From contig RFZJ01000022.1 of NCBI GenBank assembly GCA_009920765.1, positions 1 to 48,666 of the forward strand: a stretch of DNA of 48,666 bases. Reading direction: 5' to 3'. Of the stretch, positions 1-8,743 are shown piece after piece. The position numbers were made by a program, and so were the translations under genes. The stretch is from Planctomycetota bacterium (GTDB lineage: Bacteria > Planctomycetota > Planctomycetia > Gemmatales > Gemmataceae). The first letter of the stretch is position 1. The number at the start of each line of letters is the position of its first letter. The notes under the pieces were generated by a model. It did no database searches. It saw only the letters and a program-made list of their open reading frames with translations, and was not told where the DNA came from.

Positions 1-2099
1 CAGCTTAAAGATTCTAATAAAGCGATTTTTATGGATGCCTCAACGCTGGTTTGTTTCGAAAAATATAGGGCAAGTTTAGTAAGTATTGCATCAGGGATTT
101 GCTTATGGTTTTTAAGGCCTCTAAGTAAATCGACTATGTCTGAATCGCTGATGTTTTGATTTTCAAGCCAAGCTAGAGTTCCTTCTAAGGCAGTGTTGGT
201 ACGCATCATTGATTGGATTTCTATGATTTTCCTGATGTCTTTTTTCACACCTGTATCACCAACCGCAAGAATGCGCTCCATTCCATTTTTACCTGTCAGT
301 TCCAAGGCCCGGGAAAAAACTTCGAGCATCCTGATATCTGATCCTTCATAAAATAAAACCGAGTTCACCAGACTTTCTGCCGATCCGGGGCCATTGTTTT
401 TCCCCATTGCAAGTGTGATTGCATTTCTGAGTTCGGGGGTATCAGATCCCAGATGCTTAAGGAGTACATTAAATGTTGACTCACTGGCCAGGTTTGCAAA
501 TCGGCCCAGGTATTGTGTTGCAAGAAGTTGAAGCTCAGGGTCACCCCCGACAAGTATGTTTTCGCATATCATCTGAACTTCTTTGTCCCAGAAATAGGAG
601 ATAGCTTCCAAAGCACGTATTTTTGGTCCAGAATCCTTGTCTTCATCTTTAAGGAACTTGGTTAATGGATTAAACGCATCCCTACCCTTTTGGATTAGAG
701 CATTTCGGGATGCAACTCTTATGCAATCTTCTTCAGAATCGATAAGTGCGATTAGATCCGGAACTGATTTTTCATTAAGTCCAGAAATCAAATCTATATT
801 GCGGAGAGGCAATTCAGGTTCATCTGCGGTTCCTTGCCAACGTATTCTTAAAATTCTTCCGCCTATCCCTGAGCCTTCAGCACCAAGGGGGCAACCTTGA
901 TCTACGATATAAATCGCGCCGTCAGGTCCCTGAGTAATTTGGGAAGGGAAAAACATGGGGTCTGAATAGGTAAGGAAAGGAAAGTATTCACTTGAAAGAA
1001 AAGAACTTTTATCTTTGGCAGGGAATAGGCCAAGAATTTCCTTGGATAAACTATCTGCGACGAGAAAAAGGTTTTTGAATTTTTGAGGCAGCTTATTGTC
1101 AGTATAGGCATGGGCTGAGGTGGCATGAACTTTGGGAATGTTGATGACGGAGTAACCTGGGTCATCACCCCCAAGTAAAATTCTAAAAAGATCTGGTTCA
1201 TTGAGTGAAGAACCGTGTGCAATATGCCATCCGAAATCAAATCCTTCTGTTAAGTGAAGAAGCCTTGCACCGGACGGTTTTGCACCCGATGAAATCTGAT
1301 CATCGACTGAAAACAAATTACCATTAATATCGAAGGTAAGATTTCCCTGGGCCTGGCGTATCCCCGTCGAATAAAGTTCAAGGTTTTTACCTTCTGGCTT
1401 GCAACGAGCGATTCCCCCTGTACGAAGAGTTTGTATTTTTTTGCCATCAGATCCTTCAAGCAGAGAATCGCCAGGCGGGAAATGGAAATAAAGCCATCCG
1501 TCTGGCCCGAAAATAAGTGAATTAATTTGATATTCATTAAAGCCGTATGCCCCTTTTATGATTGTTTCTGGTTTTGTTTCGAGTGAACCATCAGGTTTGA
1601 TTTTGTAGCGATGAATGGCGCCTGAATCTGCAAGGTAAATGTAAGGATGTTGGATAACAAAAGCCGATGGGGAAAAAGGTTCGAGTAGAGTTAAAGGCTT
1701 TTCCCAAATGCCAGTGGTTTTATTTATGTTGAATACTTTTATTTTGTCAGGGGCAGGTTTTTTAAGAATAATTCCTTCTTTAAAATTCCCAATCGGCCAA
1801 GAAGAAGTTTTAAGTTCCTTCCTGAAATTTGGTGTTCGTTCTAAAACAAAGACTTTTCCATCATCTGAGAACGAAATAGAGGAGGGATTAACGATATTTG
1901 GGTTTTGTGCAATAATTTCAATTTTGAATCCTTCTAAAACAGCGATTCCTTTAAGTGCTTGATTAGATTCGCCTTGGTCAATCAAGATTGATTTAAGTTT
2001 TTTGGTTGATTGAGCAAAACTATTTGATTCTAAAGGACAAAAGCCTGTGAAAATATAAGGGAAGATCAAAACAATTGAAATAACGATGGATTTGTTCAT
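1..2099 (-). CDS. PVC-type beta-propeller / HEAT-repeat protein (3' end outside window)
   Basis: A reading frame on the minus strand opens with ATG at 2099 and stays open to position 1, giving about 699 residues with no stop, so the C-terminus is missing. It begins with a signal peptide (MNKSIVISIVLIF, cleavage probably near FAQS). Residues about 35-400 look like the PVC-type NHL/glucose-dehydrogenase-like propeller, with blades such as FGPDGWLYFHF, SQITQGPDGAIYIVDQG and a final GGRILRIRW. From about 420 onward the sequence is helical and HEAT-like (SVPDLIALIDSEEDCIRVASRNAL). Family members usually end in a c-type cytochrome CxxCH domain, which would lie to the left of the window. The role is probably periplasmic redox or carbohydrate-related oxidation, but no substrate can be named. 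It follows the retropepsin-PDZ genes by 40 bases on the same strand. Confidence 0.85.
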   Translation of the reverse strand, partial: MNKSIVISIVLIFPYIFTGFCPLESNSFAQSTKKLKSILIDQGESNQALKGIAVLEGFKIEIIAQNPNIVNPSSISFSDDGKVFVLERTPNFRKELKTSSWPIGNFKEGIILKKPAPDKIKVFNINKTTGIWEKPLTLLEPFSPSAFVIQHPYIYLADSGAIHRYKIKPDGSLETKPETIIKGAYGFNEYQINSLIFGPDGWLYFHFPPGDSLLEGSDGKKIQTLRTGGIARCKPEGKNLELYSTGIRQAQGNLTFDINGNLFSVDDQISSGAKPSGARLLHLTEGFDFGWHIAHGSSLNEPDLFRILLGGDDPGYSVINIPKVHATSAHAYTDNKLPQKFKNLFLVADSLSKEILGLFPAKDKSSFLSSEYFPFLTYSDPMFFPSQITQGPDGAIYIVDQGCPLGAEGSGIGGRILRIRWQGTADEPELPLRNIDLISGLNEKSVPDLIALIDSEEDCIRVASRNALIQKGRDAFNPLTKFLKDEDKDSGPKIRALEAISYFWDKEVQMICENILVGGDPELQLLATQYLGRFANLASESTFNVLLKHLGSDTPELRNAITLAMGKNNGPGSAESLVNSVLFYEGSDIRMLEVFSRALELTGKNGMERILAVGDTGVKKDIRKIIEIQSMMRTNTALEGTLAWLENQNISDSDIVDLLRGLKNHKQIPDAILTKLALYFSKQTSVEASIKIALLESLS

Positions 2100-2139
2100 G
2101 ATTGATTTGCTTTACTCTTTTTAGGTGCAAGCATGGAAG

Positions 2140-2952
2140 TTAAATGCCGTTTGCTGGAATTACTGTAATCGTTTTTATTTCATTGTTGCTGAGAATTTGA
2201 ATTTTTGATTGTTCGTTTGGAATACACTTGCTTGAGGCGTAAAAAAGATCTTCAAGTGAATCGGTCCAAATGTTGTTAAGAGAAAGAATTCTATCGCCTT
2301 TTTTAAGTCCTGCTTTTGCCATCACACTGTTTGGCGCTACGGAAATAATATTTAAACCATCAGCAGTATCGGATTCGGGTTTTTGAACTTCGAAACCCCA
2401 AATACCCTTCGAGCATAAAGTTTCCCGACTTTTGCCGCTTGCAGTTAACCGATCCATCATGGCCTTGATGGTGTCTTGGGGAATATAGCCGTTAGGGGCA
2501 AACTGAATGGATGAATCTTTGTAGTTGATGGTTAGTTTGTATCGAGAATAGGTGGAGAATCCAATGATACCTTCTATGGGGCCAAAGAATTTGGACATGA
2601 CTTTGATTGTAGGGTGATCCATGACAATTACAGAATTGTTTTGAGCTTTTAAATTGCCCAGTTCAATCGATTGGATGTTGGCCTGACCCCCAGTTCCAAA
2701 CAAGGAAAAGCCCAAAGAAGGTTTGATGACCTTGGCATCCGTAGCAACCTTGCTGCTGATGATGGTGACAGGGGCACCGGTATCAAATAACAAACGGTAA
2801 GGGCCTTTATCGTTAACCTTTACAGAAACAACGATATGCCCAGTTTTTAAAATTTCCAAAGGGACTTTAATGGATTCTTCTGCGTTGATTGTAGAGCATA
2901 GGAGTAAAGCCAGCATGCTTGATTGTAAAACGACAAGATTTATCGAAGGCAT
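2140..2952 (-). CDS. Secreted retropepsin-like aspartyl protease with PDZ domain (copy 2)
   Basis: This 270-residue protein starts with a hydrophobic signal peptide ending around INAEES. A single-lobed retropepsin-like domain follows, with the catalytic motif LLFDTGAPVT (Asp57-Thr58-Gly59) and a second hydrophobic-glycine element GIIGFSTY near residue 130. The C-terminal part (about 190-270) is a PDZ domain (GLNIISVAPNSVMAKAGLKKGDRILSL is the typical carboxylate-binding and beta-turn region, given here in pieces: ISVAPNSVMAKAG and KKGDRILSLN). Retropepsin-like enzymes act as dimers, so one DTG per chain is expected. The gene lies only 2 bases after its paralogue at 2955-3797 and is very probably co-transcribed with it. 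The substrate is unknown; envelope proteolysis or PDZ-guided binding is inferred. Confidence 0.82.
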   Translation of the reverse strand: MPSINLVVLQSSMLALLLCSTINAEESIKVPLEILKTGHIVVSVKVNDKGPYRLLFDTGAPVTIISSKVATDAKVIKPSLGFSLFGTGGQANIQSIELGNLKAQNNSVIVMDHPTIKVMSKFFGPIEGIIGFSTYSRYKLTINYKDSSIQFAPNGYIPQDTIKAMMDRLTASGKSRETLCSKGIWGFEVQKPESDTADGLNIISVAPNSVMAKAGLKKGDRILSLNNIWTDSLEDLFYASSKCIPNEQSKIQILSNNEIKTITVIPANGI

Positions 2953-2954
2953 AT

Positions 2955-3797
2955 TTACAAACCTTTCCCTGGAGTAAGTTCCAAAGCGATGATTTGTTTT
3001 TTTCGCATGATCTCGATATGTATTTTTTTTCCTTCAGGGGTGGTGCGGTACATTTTTGAAAGCTCATCCAAAGAGGTTACTTCAGAACCATTGAATTTTA
3101 AGATTAGGTCGTCCCTTTGGATATTAACTTTGTAAGCTGGGCTATCTTTTTGTACATCAATAATGGTCAAGGGTTTAGAGTCCGGATTAATAATCATGCC
3201 CAGGGCGCCACGCAGGGCAGGAGGCGAATCTTGTTTCTTGCCAGTGAAAGTACCAACAGCTTTCATGAAAGCTCCAAGTGTATCCAAACCCGACCCCGAG
3301 TTCTTCCCTGAAACACCCAAAGGAAATCTGGGTTTGAAATCGAGAGGAGTCCAGATCATGGTTTCCTTGGCGACATCAATTTCTATTTTGTGTTTTGCAA
3401 GTAAATCATACCCAATAAGGCCGTGCATTTCCAACCCGCCAAGCGCCATTCCATTCATACCAACAAGTTGGAACGGGGTTTCGAGTTTGACACGCAGGTT
3501 TTCTGAAAGAAGGCCACCTTCGATAAGGAATTTATCGAGAATGCACCAACCGTTTTCATCTGGTTTGAGGCCGAGTGATTTACCCGGCTCCGCAGCAAAA
3601 AAAGTTACAGGGGCACCGGTATCAACAATGAAGTTGAAAGGTCCCTTGTTGTTGATTTTTACTCTTACTACCAAATGGCTTGATTTGGTGACCCGTGTTG
3701 GAATCTCCAAAGGCATGGCTTGGGTTGCAGTTTCAAAACTCAAGAACGGTGCAAGAGCAAGAAAAAAAGCAGTCCAAGCAATGCGGTTGAAGATCAT
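2955..3797 (-). CDS. Secreted retropepsin-like aspartyl protease with PDZ domain (copy 1)
   Basis: The 280-residue product has a signal peptide (MIFNRIAWTAFFLALAPFLS, cleaved near TQAMPL). The retropepsin core carries FIVDTGAPVTFF (Asp59-Thr60-Gly61) and a downstream HGLIGYDLL element that matches the hydrophobic-hydrophobic-Gly motif of the fold. A PDZ domain occupies about residues 195-280 (IIDVQKDSPAYKVNIQRDD, LKFNGSEVTSLDEL). It shares the same layout and the DTGAPVT core with the next gene, so the two are tandem duplicates. It has an extra Gly/Ser-rich stretch between protease and PDZ (about 160-195). It sits 20 bases downstream of the NIPSNAP gene on the same strand. The protease call is firm for the fold; activity and target are inferred. 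Confidence 0.83.
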   Translation of the reverse strand: MIFNRIAWTAFFLALAPFLSFETATQAMPLEIPTRVTKSSHLVVRVKINNKGPFNFIVDTGAPVTFFAAEPGKSLGLKPDENGWCILDKFLIEGGLLSENLRVKLETPFQLVGMNGMALGGLEMHGLIGYDLLAKHKIEIDVAKETMIWTPLDFKPRFPLGVSGKNSGSGLDTLGAFMKAVGTFTGKKQDSPPALRGALGMIINPDSKPLTIIDVQKDSPAYKVNIQRDDLILKFNGSEVTSLDELSKMYRTTPEGKKIHIEIMRKKQIIALELTPGKGL

Positions 3798-3817
3798 CAG
3801 ATAAGCACTTCTTTCAA

Positions 3818-4270
3818 TTATTTGATCGGAGAATAGTCTGTAGGGTTTAAGAAAACTGATTCAACTTTTTTGACCAGCTTCCCATTTTTTTCAGAGGCAT
3901 CTCTTGCCGTATTCCACGCTGGATCCGCACGGAATCCTTTCCAAGAGGCATCTGCAGCCTCTTTGCTTGGATAAGCAAGAATGTAAACCATCATATCTTC
4001 AGCTTTGGTTTTGTCAGTGGGTTTCCAAAAGCCAATGATGGTGATGCCATGCTTTTCAAAAAGTTTGCAAGTGTGGTCCCGGAATCTTGCATGAAGAGCG
4101 TCCATTTTTCCAGGTTCAGCGTAGTAGGTCCGCATTTCAAAAACGCGCTCGGTCTTGGATGCATTCACAGTTTTTGCCTCTTGTGCATTTATGGGAGGGA
4201 TACAGTTAAGCGCCCCCAAGGTTAAAGTTGCCACCAAAACAATTGTACTGTTCTTAAAGCTTGCGATCAT
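3818..4270 (-). CDS. Exported NIPSNAP-family protein
   Basis: This is a 150-residue protein with an N-terminal signal peptide (cleavage near INAQEA). The rest is one ferredoxin-like alpha/beta-barrel NIPSNAP domain: it opens with VFEMRTYYAEPGKMDALHAR and continues with FEKHGITIIGFW, then AYPSKEAADASWKGFRADPAW, all hallmarks of this dimeric family. NIPSNAP domains are small and often of unknown function; export to the periplasm is common in planctomycete copies as far as I recall. The ATG at 4270 is the only sensible start because it gives the signal peptide. It lies between the PQQ-like propeller (21 bases upstream) and the retropepsin pair, in the same direction, so it is probably part of that transcript. 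No catalytic role is claimed. Confidence 0.85.
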   Translation of the reverse strand: MIASFKNSTIVLVATLTLGALNCIPPINAQEAKTVNASKTERVFEMRTYYAEPGKMDALHARFRDHTCKLFEKHGITIIGFWKPTDKTKAEDMMVYILAYPSKEAADASWKGFRADPAWNTARDASEKNGKLVKKVESVFLNPTDYSPIK

Positions 4271-4291
4271 GTGTATATCCTTGTTAAAAAG

Positions 4292-5539
4292 TTACTTGAC
4301 GGGTTTACCTATACAGAAAAGATGGTTTTTGCCTCGAATATAAAGCTTATCGTTGGCGACAGCCGGCGTAGAGAAGACGGGTTCTGCCAAAGAGTTTTTA
4401 CTGATCATTTTGAAACTGCCTTCCGCCTGAAAAATATAAACGTCACCATTTTCGCCAATCGCAAAAATGTTGTTGTCGATCATAAGGGGTGAAGCGGTGA
4501 CAGGGCTGTCCAGCCTTTCGCTCCATAATTCTTTGCCGTTGATGGCAAGATTGCACATTGCCATTCCTTTGTCGGTAACGCTGAAAATATATTCTTGTTT
4601 GGAGATCATGGATGGGACATACGGGAAAGACTTTCGGTTTTCCCAAAGCAGGTTGGTGGGTGTAACATCGCCTTTGCCCCCAAGTTTGACAGCGATAAGG
4701 TGCCTATCGCCAGCTCCATCGCCACTGCATGCCAGAATAACACCAGCAGTAACTACTGGTGAGGCAACAGTGCGGAGGGGCATTTTGGAAAAGCTCCAAG
4801 TATAGTTCCAATTTTCAAGTCCTTTGTCAGCATCATAGCTGGTGATGCCTGCGGATGTGGCAACAAGAAGTTCAACTTTTCCGTTATCAAGAGTGTTGAA
4901 CAAAGGGGTTGAATAACAAGCTCGGAATGCTTTTCTAGGAATATCCCAAAGAGTCTTTCCGGTTTTGGAATCAAAGGCAAGAAGTTGAGCGGAACCGTCT
5001 TGGTCGTTGTTAAAAATCACTTTATTATCGTGAACAATGGGGCTATGGCCTGGGCCATGTTGGCTATTGAATGTGCCGAGGTCTTTTTTCCAAACTTCGG
5101 TGCCTTTGAAATCGTGGGCGTATAATGCAATGTTTTTACCATCCCAGATGATGTTGTAGACTCTTTCACCATCGGTTGCTGGTGTACAGGAAGCCAAAGA
5201 ATTTTTAATGTGTGTCTTGGCAACACCTGCGTTGAAAGACTTTTTCCAGAGGACTTTTCCGGAGCCAGAGTCGATACATTGGAGAAATCGCTTGCTGCCA
5301 TCGGGTAGGGAAGAGTGAAGAAAAAGGTGGTTGCCCCAGATGACCGGCGCAGAGTTACCAACATCAGAAAGGGGTAATTTCCAAAGGACATTTTCGGTGT
5401 TGGAAAATTTGGTGGGTATGTTCTTTGAGTCAGAAATCCCGGTGCCATTGGGGCCGCGAAATCTTGACCAGTTGGCTGTATCAGCCAAGCAAAGTGCAGG
5501 GAAGAAGAGAATCAAAAAAGTAAAGCAAATCAAGCGCAT
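4292..5539 (-). CDS. Exported PQQ-like (BamB-type) beta-propeller protein
   Basis: I place the start at the ATG at 5539: it has a GGAG Shine-Dalgarno motif about 8 bases upstream and opens directly with a signal peptide (MRLICFTFLILFFPALCLA). An ATG 39 bases further upstream would put 13 extra residues before it. The mature protein of about 395 residues starts with WSRFRGPNGTG, the usual opening of planctomycete PQQ-like repeat proteins. It has repeated blades of the type DSGSGKVLWKKSF, DSKTGKTLWDI and INGKELWSERL. These propellers bind PQQ in dehydrogenases or act as scaffolds (BamB); no catalytic residues for a quinoprotein dehydrogenase are evident, so a scaffold or binding role is more likely. 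It lies 91 bases after the DUF2784 gene. Confidence 0.87.
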   Translation of the reverse strand: MRLICFTFLILFFPALCLADTANWSRFRGPNGTGISDSKNIPTKFSNTENVLWKLPLSDVGNSAPVIWGNHLFLHSSLPDGSKRFLQCIDSGSGKVLWKKSFNAGVAKTHIKNSLASCTPATDGERVYNIIWDGKNIALYAHDFKGTEVWKKDLGTFNSQHGPGHSPIVHDNKVIFNNDQDGSAQLLAFDSKTGKTLWDIPRKAFRACYSTPLFNTLDNGKVELLVATSAGITSYDADKGLENWNYTWSFSKMPLRTVASPVVTAGVILACSGDGAGDRHLIAVKLGGKGDVTPTNLLWENRKSFPYVPSMISKQEYIFSVTDKGMAMCNLAINGKELWSERLDSPVTASPLMIDNNIFAIGENGDVYIFQAEGSFKMISKNSLAEPVFSTPAVANDKLYIRGKNHLFCIGKPVK

Positions 5540-5630
5540 TGGTATAAGCTCCGAAAAAGGGAAGCCTGAATCAAACAATTAAAAATTATTATAACATCCC
5601 TAAAATCAAAGAACAAAGGTTTGCCCCCTG

Positions 5631-6044
5631 TTAATTTAAGGATTCTTCTGTTTTTTTTGGAAGTCTTGGGGGCCATACCAGGAAGGTTATCAGTACCAGG
5701 CAACCGAATGCGATATGCATTCTCTCGAAATAAACATGAGGGATACCGGGGTAGAAAAGAATTCGGTTGGCGAGCTGTGGTATGAAAGGGGCTTCTGAAA
5801 TATCCTGCCCAGCCTCGGTCCGAAGGTTTCTTTCCCACACGGTGAGGGGGCATTCGACATCAAGCATGCCTTCGATTGCGACAATACCGATGCAGAGAAG
5901 ATGAATGGATCTAAAAACAAAGGCCCTGGCCCAGATCTTTTTGAAGATGATGCCAACTAAAATTGCAAGCTGGCCAAGTACCACGAATGCAACAAAGGCA
6001 AGATGGAATATGACCAGCGCATCTGCAAGAAAGGAATAATGCAT
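5631..6044 (-). CDS. DUF2784 membrane protein
   Basis: This is a 137-residue integral membrane protein with four probable transmembrane helices: about residues 5-35 (ALVIFHLAFVAFVVLGQLA), 40-60, and a pair at about 90-130. It contains the family hallmark ECPLTVWERNLR after the second helix, followed by YPGIPHVYFER, which matches DUF2784. The biochemical function of this family is unknown. The start at 6044 lies 3 bases after the stop of the DinB gene, so the two are probably translationally coupled. The family call is strong; the function is open. Confidence 0.85.
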   Translation of the reverse strand: MHYSFLADALVIFHLAFVAFVVLGQLAILVGIIFKKIWARAFVFRSIHLLCIGIVAIEGMLDVECPLTVWERNLRTEAGQDISEAPFIPQLANRILFYPGIPHVYFERMHIAFGCLVLITFLVWPPRLPKKTEESLN

Positions 6045-6047
6045 GGA

Positions 6048-6539
6048 TTAGAATAACACCGGTTTGCCTAATTTTCTGCGAATTACACTGAATTGGCCCA
6101 TGTGCATCAAAGTATGGTTGGAGCAAAGGAGCAAAAGTTTTCCCAGGGTCGGGGCTTTGGCGGCAAGCCTGCCGGTGGTGGGCTTATCAAGATCGGAATC
6201 CTTAAGCTTTCGTAAAGCGGTCAGCGTTGCAGATCGGGATTCTTCCATCATCTTCAGATATTGAGCCTTGGTTAAAAAACCTGACTTGCTCTGCTTCGAG
6301 TTGGAATCGCGGCTATGTGTGCTTTCGAATTCGGGTGTAAGAACAGGGTAGGAAACACCAGGAAGATTATTGACAGTCATTCTTTCAGCAGAAATTAAAT
6401 GCCCGATCTGCCAAGCTATATGATTGGCCCCTTCTACAGGGCAGACCAGCAAGTCTTCATCAGACAAATCCGAAAGGAACATTGAAAGCATTTGCCCGGT
6501 GGATTCCAAAGTAGAAGCTGTAATTTCAATAGCGGTCAT
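6048..6539 (-). CDS. DinB/YfiT-family four-helix bundle protein
   Basis: The 163-residue product fits the DinB superfamily, which is a metal-binding four-helix bundle related to thiol transferases (bacillithiol or mycothiol S-transferases) and uncharacterised damage-inducible proteins. Visible signatures are HIAWQIGHLISAER in the first half and the C-terminal CSNHTLMHMGQFSVIRRKLG, together supplying the conserved histidine triad for the metal. The start at 6539 has an AGAGGA Shine-Dalgarno sequence at good spacing. No thiol cofactor can be inferred from sequence alone. It lies between surE (55 bases upstream) and the DUF2784 gene (3 bases downstream) on the same strand. Confidence 0.85.
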   Translation of the reverse strand: MTAIEITASTLESTGQMLSMFLSDLSDEDLLVCPVEGANHIAWQIGHLISAERMTVNNLPGVSYPVLTPEFESTHSRDSNSKQSKSGFLTKAQYLKMMEESRSATLTALRKLKDSDLDKPTTGRLAAKAPTLGKLLLLCSNHTLMHMGQFSVIRRKLGKPVLF

Positions 6540-6594
6540 GGTTTTTCCTCTTAGAGTAAAGTTTAAAAAGCATCATATCACGAAATCAAATAAA

Positions 6595-7362
6595 TCAAAG
6601 TGTCCAATTCCAAGAATACATTTCTTCAAGGCGGGTGTGCTCGGTGAGATTGTATTGTAGTGGTGTAACGGTGATATATCGATCCCTTAGGGCAGCGGTG
6701 TCGGTTTCAGGGGTGGGGTCTGGGCAGGTGAAATCGGCCCCGATCCAGAAATAAGTTCTTCCTCTGGGATCGGTGCGTTTGTCGAAGCATTCTTCATAGG
6801 TGGAGGTATTTTGAGGAGCAACTCGAACCCCTAGAACGGGTCCATTTTCAAGGCTGGGAATGTTGACATTAAACAAAGCACCAGGAGCAGGTTTCTTGTT
6901 GATTATTTGCTCTACGACTTGCCTCGCCAATCCTGCACCCGTGTTAAAATCCAAAGGCCTTGGCTTAGTGTATTCCAAAGAGCAAGCAATGCTTGTGATA
7001 CCAAAAAAAGCCCCTTCAATGGCGGCAGCAACTGTGCCTGAATAAAGGACATTGATGCCTGCGTTGGAGCCTGCATTCAATCCACTCACTATAAGGTCGG
7101 GCCGATAGCCAAGGAGTTCTCTCAGGGCAAGTTTAACACAATCGGCAGGCCTTCCCTCGACTGCCCAGCCTATCCGTGACATTTTTTCATCGTTGATTTC
7201 TTGAACCACAATGGGGTTGTTGAGTGTTACTGAATGGCCAGTGGCGCTCTGTTCTGTTGCGGGAGCAACAACATCAACAGTTCCAATTTTTTGAAGTTCC
7301 ACTCGCAATGCCCTAAGGCCTGGAGCATAAATACCATCATCGTTCGTCAGTAGGATTCTCAT
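6595..7362 (-). CDS. surE: 5'/3'-nucleotidase SurE
   Basis: SurE is a metal-dependent phosphatase that removes phosphate from nucleoside 5'- and 3'-monophosphates and is linked to stress survival. I choose the ATG at 7362, which gives the invariant N-terminus MRILLTNDDG with the metal ligands Asp8 and Asp9; an earlier in-frame ATG would add nine unconserved residues. Other hallmarks are ATEQSATGHSVTL (the metal-binding Ser), SGLNAGSNAG (the conserved Asn) and YSGTVAAAIEG. At 255 residues it has normal length. The start overlaps the end of uvrC by 26 bases, so translation is probably coupled. A link between nucleotide excision repair and nucleotide cleanup is suggested only by this position. 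Confidence 0.96.
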   Translation of the reverse strand: MRILLTNDDGIYAPGLRALRVELQKIGTVDVVAPATEQSATGHSVTLNNPIVVQEINDEKMSRIGWAVEGRPADCVKLALRELLGYRPDLIVSGLNAGSNAGINVLYSGTVAAAIEGAFFGITSIACSLEYTKPRPLDFNTGAGLARQVVEQIINKKPAPGALFNVNIPSLENGPVLGVRVAPQNTSTYEECFDKRTDPRGRTYFWIGADFTCPDPTPETDTAALRDRYITVTPLQYNLTEHTRLEEMYSWNWTL

Positions 7363-8710
7363 TATCCTTGGGCTCCATTTCTGCTTCAAAGGCGGACTCT
7401 ATCTCATTTTCCAGTTTTTTATGCCTTAATAAATGGTGATAATGCTGCGCAAAGCGATGAGCTTCATCCCGAACATATTGCAGCAAGCGTAATGCCGATG
7501 AATGCCTGCCTAATCGGATTGGTTCGGAATCTCCCGGACGGAAGATTTCCTCATCTTTCTTTGCAAGAGAAATCAGGCATGGGGGGATGATTCCCAACAA
7601 CTTAAAGGCATCCAATGCTGCATTAAGCTGGCCCTTGCCACCATCAATGAGAATTACATCAGGGAATATTTCCTCGGAGTCGCGTTGTTTTCTAAATCGC
7701 CTGAAAACCACCTCTCGGATTGATGCGTAATCATCGATACCCTGGACTGATTTAATTCGGAACTTTCTATATCCCTGTTTAAAGGGTAAGCCATCGAGGA
7801 AGCTTACAAGTGAAGCTACAGTCTCTGTTCCGCCGAGATGAGCGATATCAATTCCTTCGATAGTTCTCGGGTTTGTGGCTAATCCAAGGATTTTTTTCAA
7901 TCCATTTAGGCCTTTTTTTGGGTCGATGGGAAAGGCCCCAGGTTGTACATCGCGTTTGTTGTCGCCACGATCTTCAAGCTTTTCCAGAGACAAGATTTCA
8001 TCGCGGATTCGTGCTGCTTTTTCAAACAAAAGTTCCTTGCTTGCAGCTTCCATCTCTTTACGCATTTTTCTCAGGAGTTTCTTTTTTCGTCCTTCCAGGA
8101 CATGAATCAAAGATTTGATCTGGGCACGGTACTCTTCTCTGGTAACTCTGAAATTGCAGGGTGCAGTGCATTGTCTAATGCTGTGGAGCAGGCAGGGGCG
8201 GAACCATCGCCATCGGTTTTCATCGGATTTAATATCCAAGCTACAAGTTCGAAATTTAAATACACGTTGAAGTATCAGGAGTGCATGTTTGAGTGCCTTG
8301 GAATTAGTGAATGGCCCATAGAGCCTGACTCCCTTCCTTCGAGGTGAGCGTGTAAATTCGACCCGTGGGAATTCTTCGCGCACCCTTATTTGGAGGTAGG
8401 GAAAAGTTCTTCCGTCTTTTAATGCAGCATTGAAACGGGGTTGAATGTCCTTGATAAGCCTGGCTTCAAGAAGAAGGGCATCCACCTCGGTTTCGGCCAG
8501 CAGGAATTCAATTTCTTCGATCAGTGGTACAAGATTTTGTGTCCGGGGGTCCTCGGCAGCAGCCTTGGTAAAGTAGTGGGATGCCCTGTTGCGCAGGTTC
8601 TTGGCTTTGCCAATATAAAGAACAACCCCCTTGGCGTCCTTCATAATGTAAACACCGGGAGAGGGGGGGAATGTTTTAACTTTTTCGGAAGGAGGCAGGC
8701 TGTTTTCCAT
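7337..8710 (-). CDS. uvrC: UvrC-type excinuclease subunit lacking the C-terminal HhH domain
   Basis: UvrC makes the dual incisions in nucleotide excision repair. The 457-residue protein has an N-terminal GIY-YIG nuclease (PGVYIMKDAKGVVLYIGKA), a cysteine-containing middle region (CLLHSIRQCTAPC), a UVR motif around residues 200-235 that would contact UvrB (EAASKELLFEKAARIRDEI), and the RNase H-like 5' nuclease with IEGIDIAHLGG, DDYASIREV, ILIDGGKGQ and YVRDEAHRFAQ, which preserve the catalytic Asp triad and His. E. coli UvrC is about 610 residues and ends in a tandem helix-hairpin-helix domain. Here the protein stops about 40 residues after the nuclease, with an acidic tail, and surE starts inside its last codons, so the HhH domain is absent rather than frameshifted. 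It follows serS by 33 bases. Confidence 0.93.
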   Translation of the reverse strand: MENSLPPSEKVKTFPPSPGVYIMKDAKGVVLYIGKAKNLRNRASHYFTKAAAEDPRTQNLVPLIEEIEFLLAETEVDALLLEARLIKDIQPRFNAALKDGRTFPYLQIRVREEFPRVEFTRSPRRKGVRLYGPFTNSKALKHALLILQRVFKFRTCSLDIKSDENRWRWFRPCLLHSIRQCTAPCNFRVTREEYRAQIKSLIHVLEGRKKKLLRKMRKEMEAASKELLFEKAARIRDEILSLEKLEDRGDNKRDVQPGAFPIDPKKGLNGLKKILGLATNPRTIEGIDIAHLGGTETVASLVSFLDGLPFKQGYRKFRIKSVQGIDDYASIREVVFRRFRKQRDSEEIFPDVILIDGGKGQLNAALDAFKLLGIIPPCLISLAKKDEEIFRPGDSEPIRLGRHSSALRLLQYVRDEAHRFAQHYHHLLRHKKLENEIESAFEAEMEPKDNENPTDER

Positions 8711-8743
8711 CTAACCCCAGTCCAGAAGAAAAATTAGAAGGCA

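Noticed and set aside
2100..2139. Possible terminator between the retropepsin and PVC-propeller genes
   Set aside because: No stem of useful length is present; the genes are probably co-transcribed.
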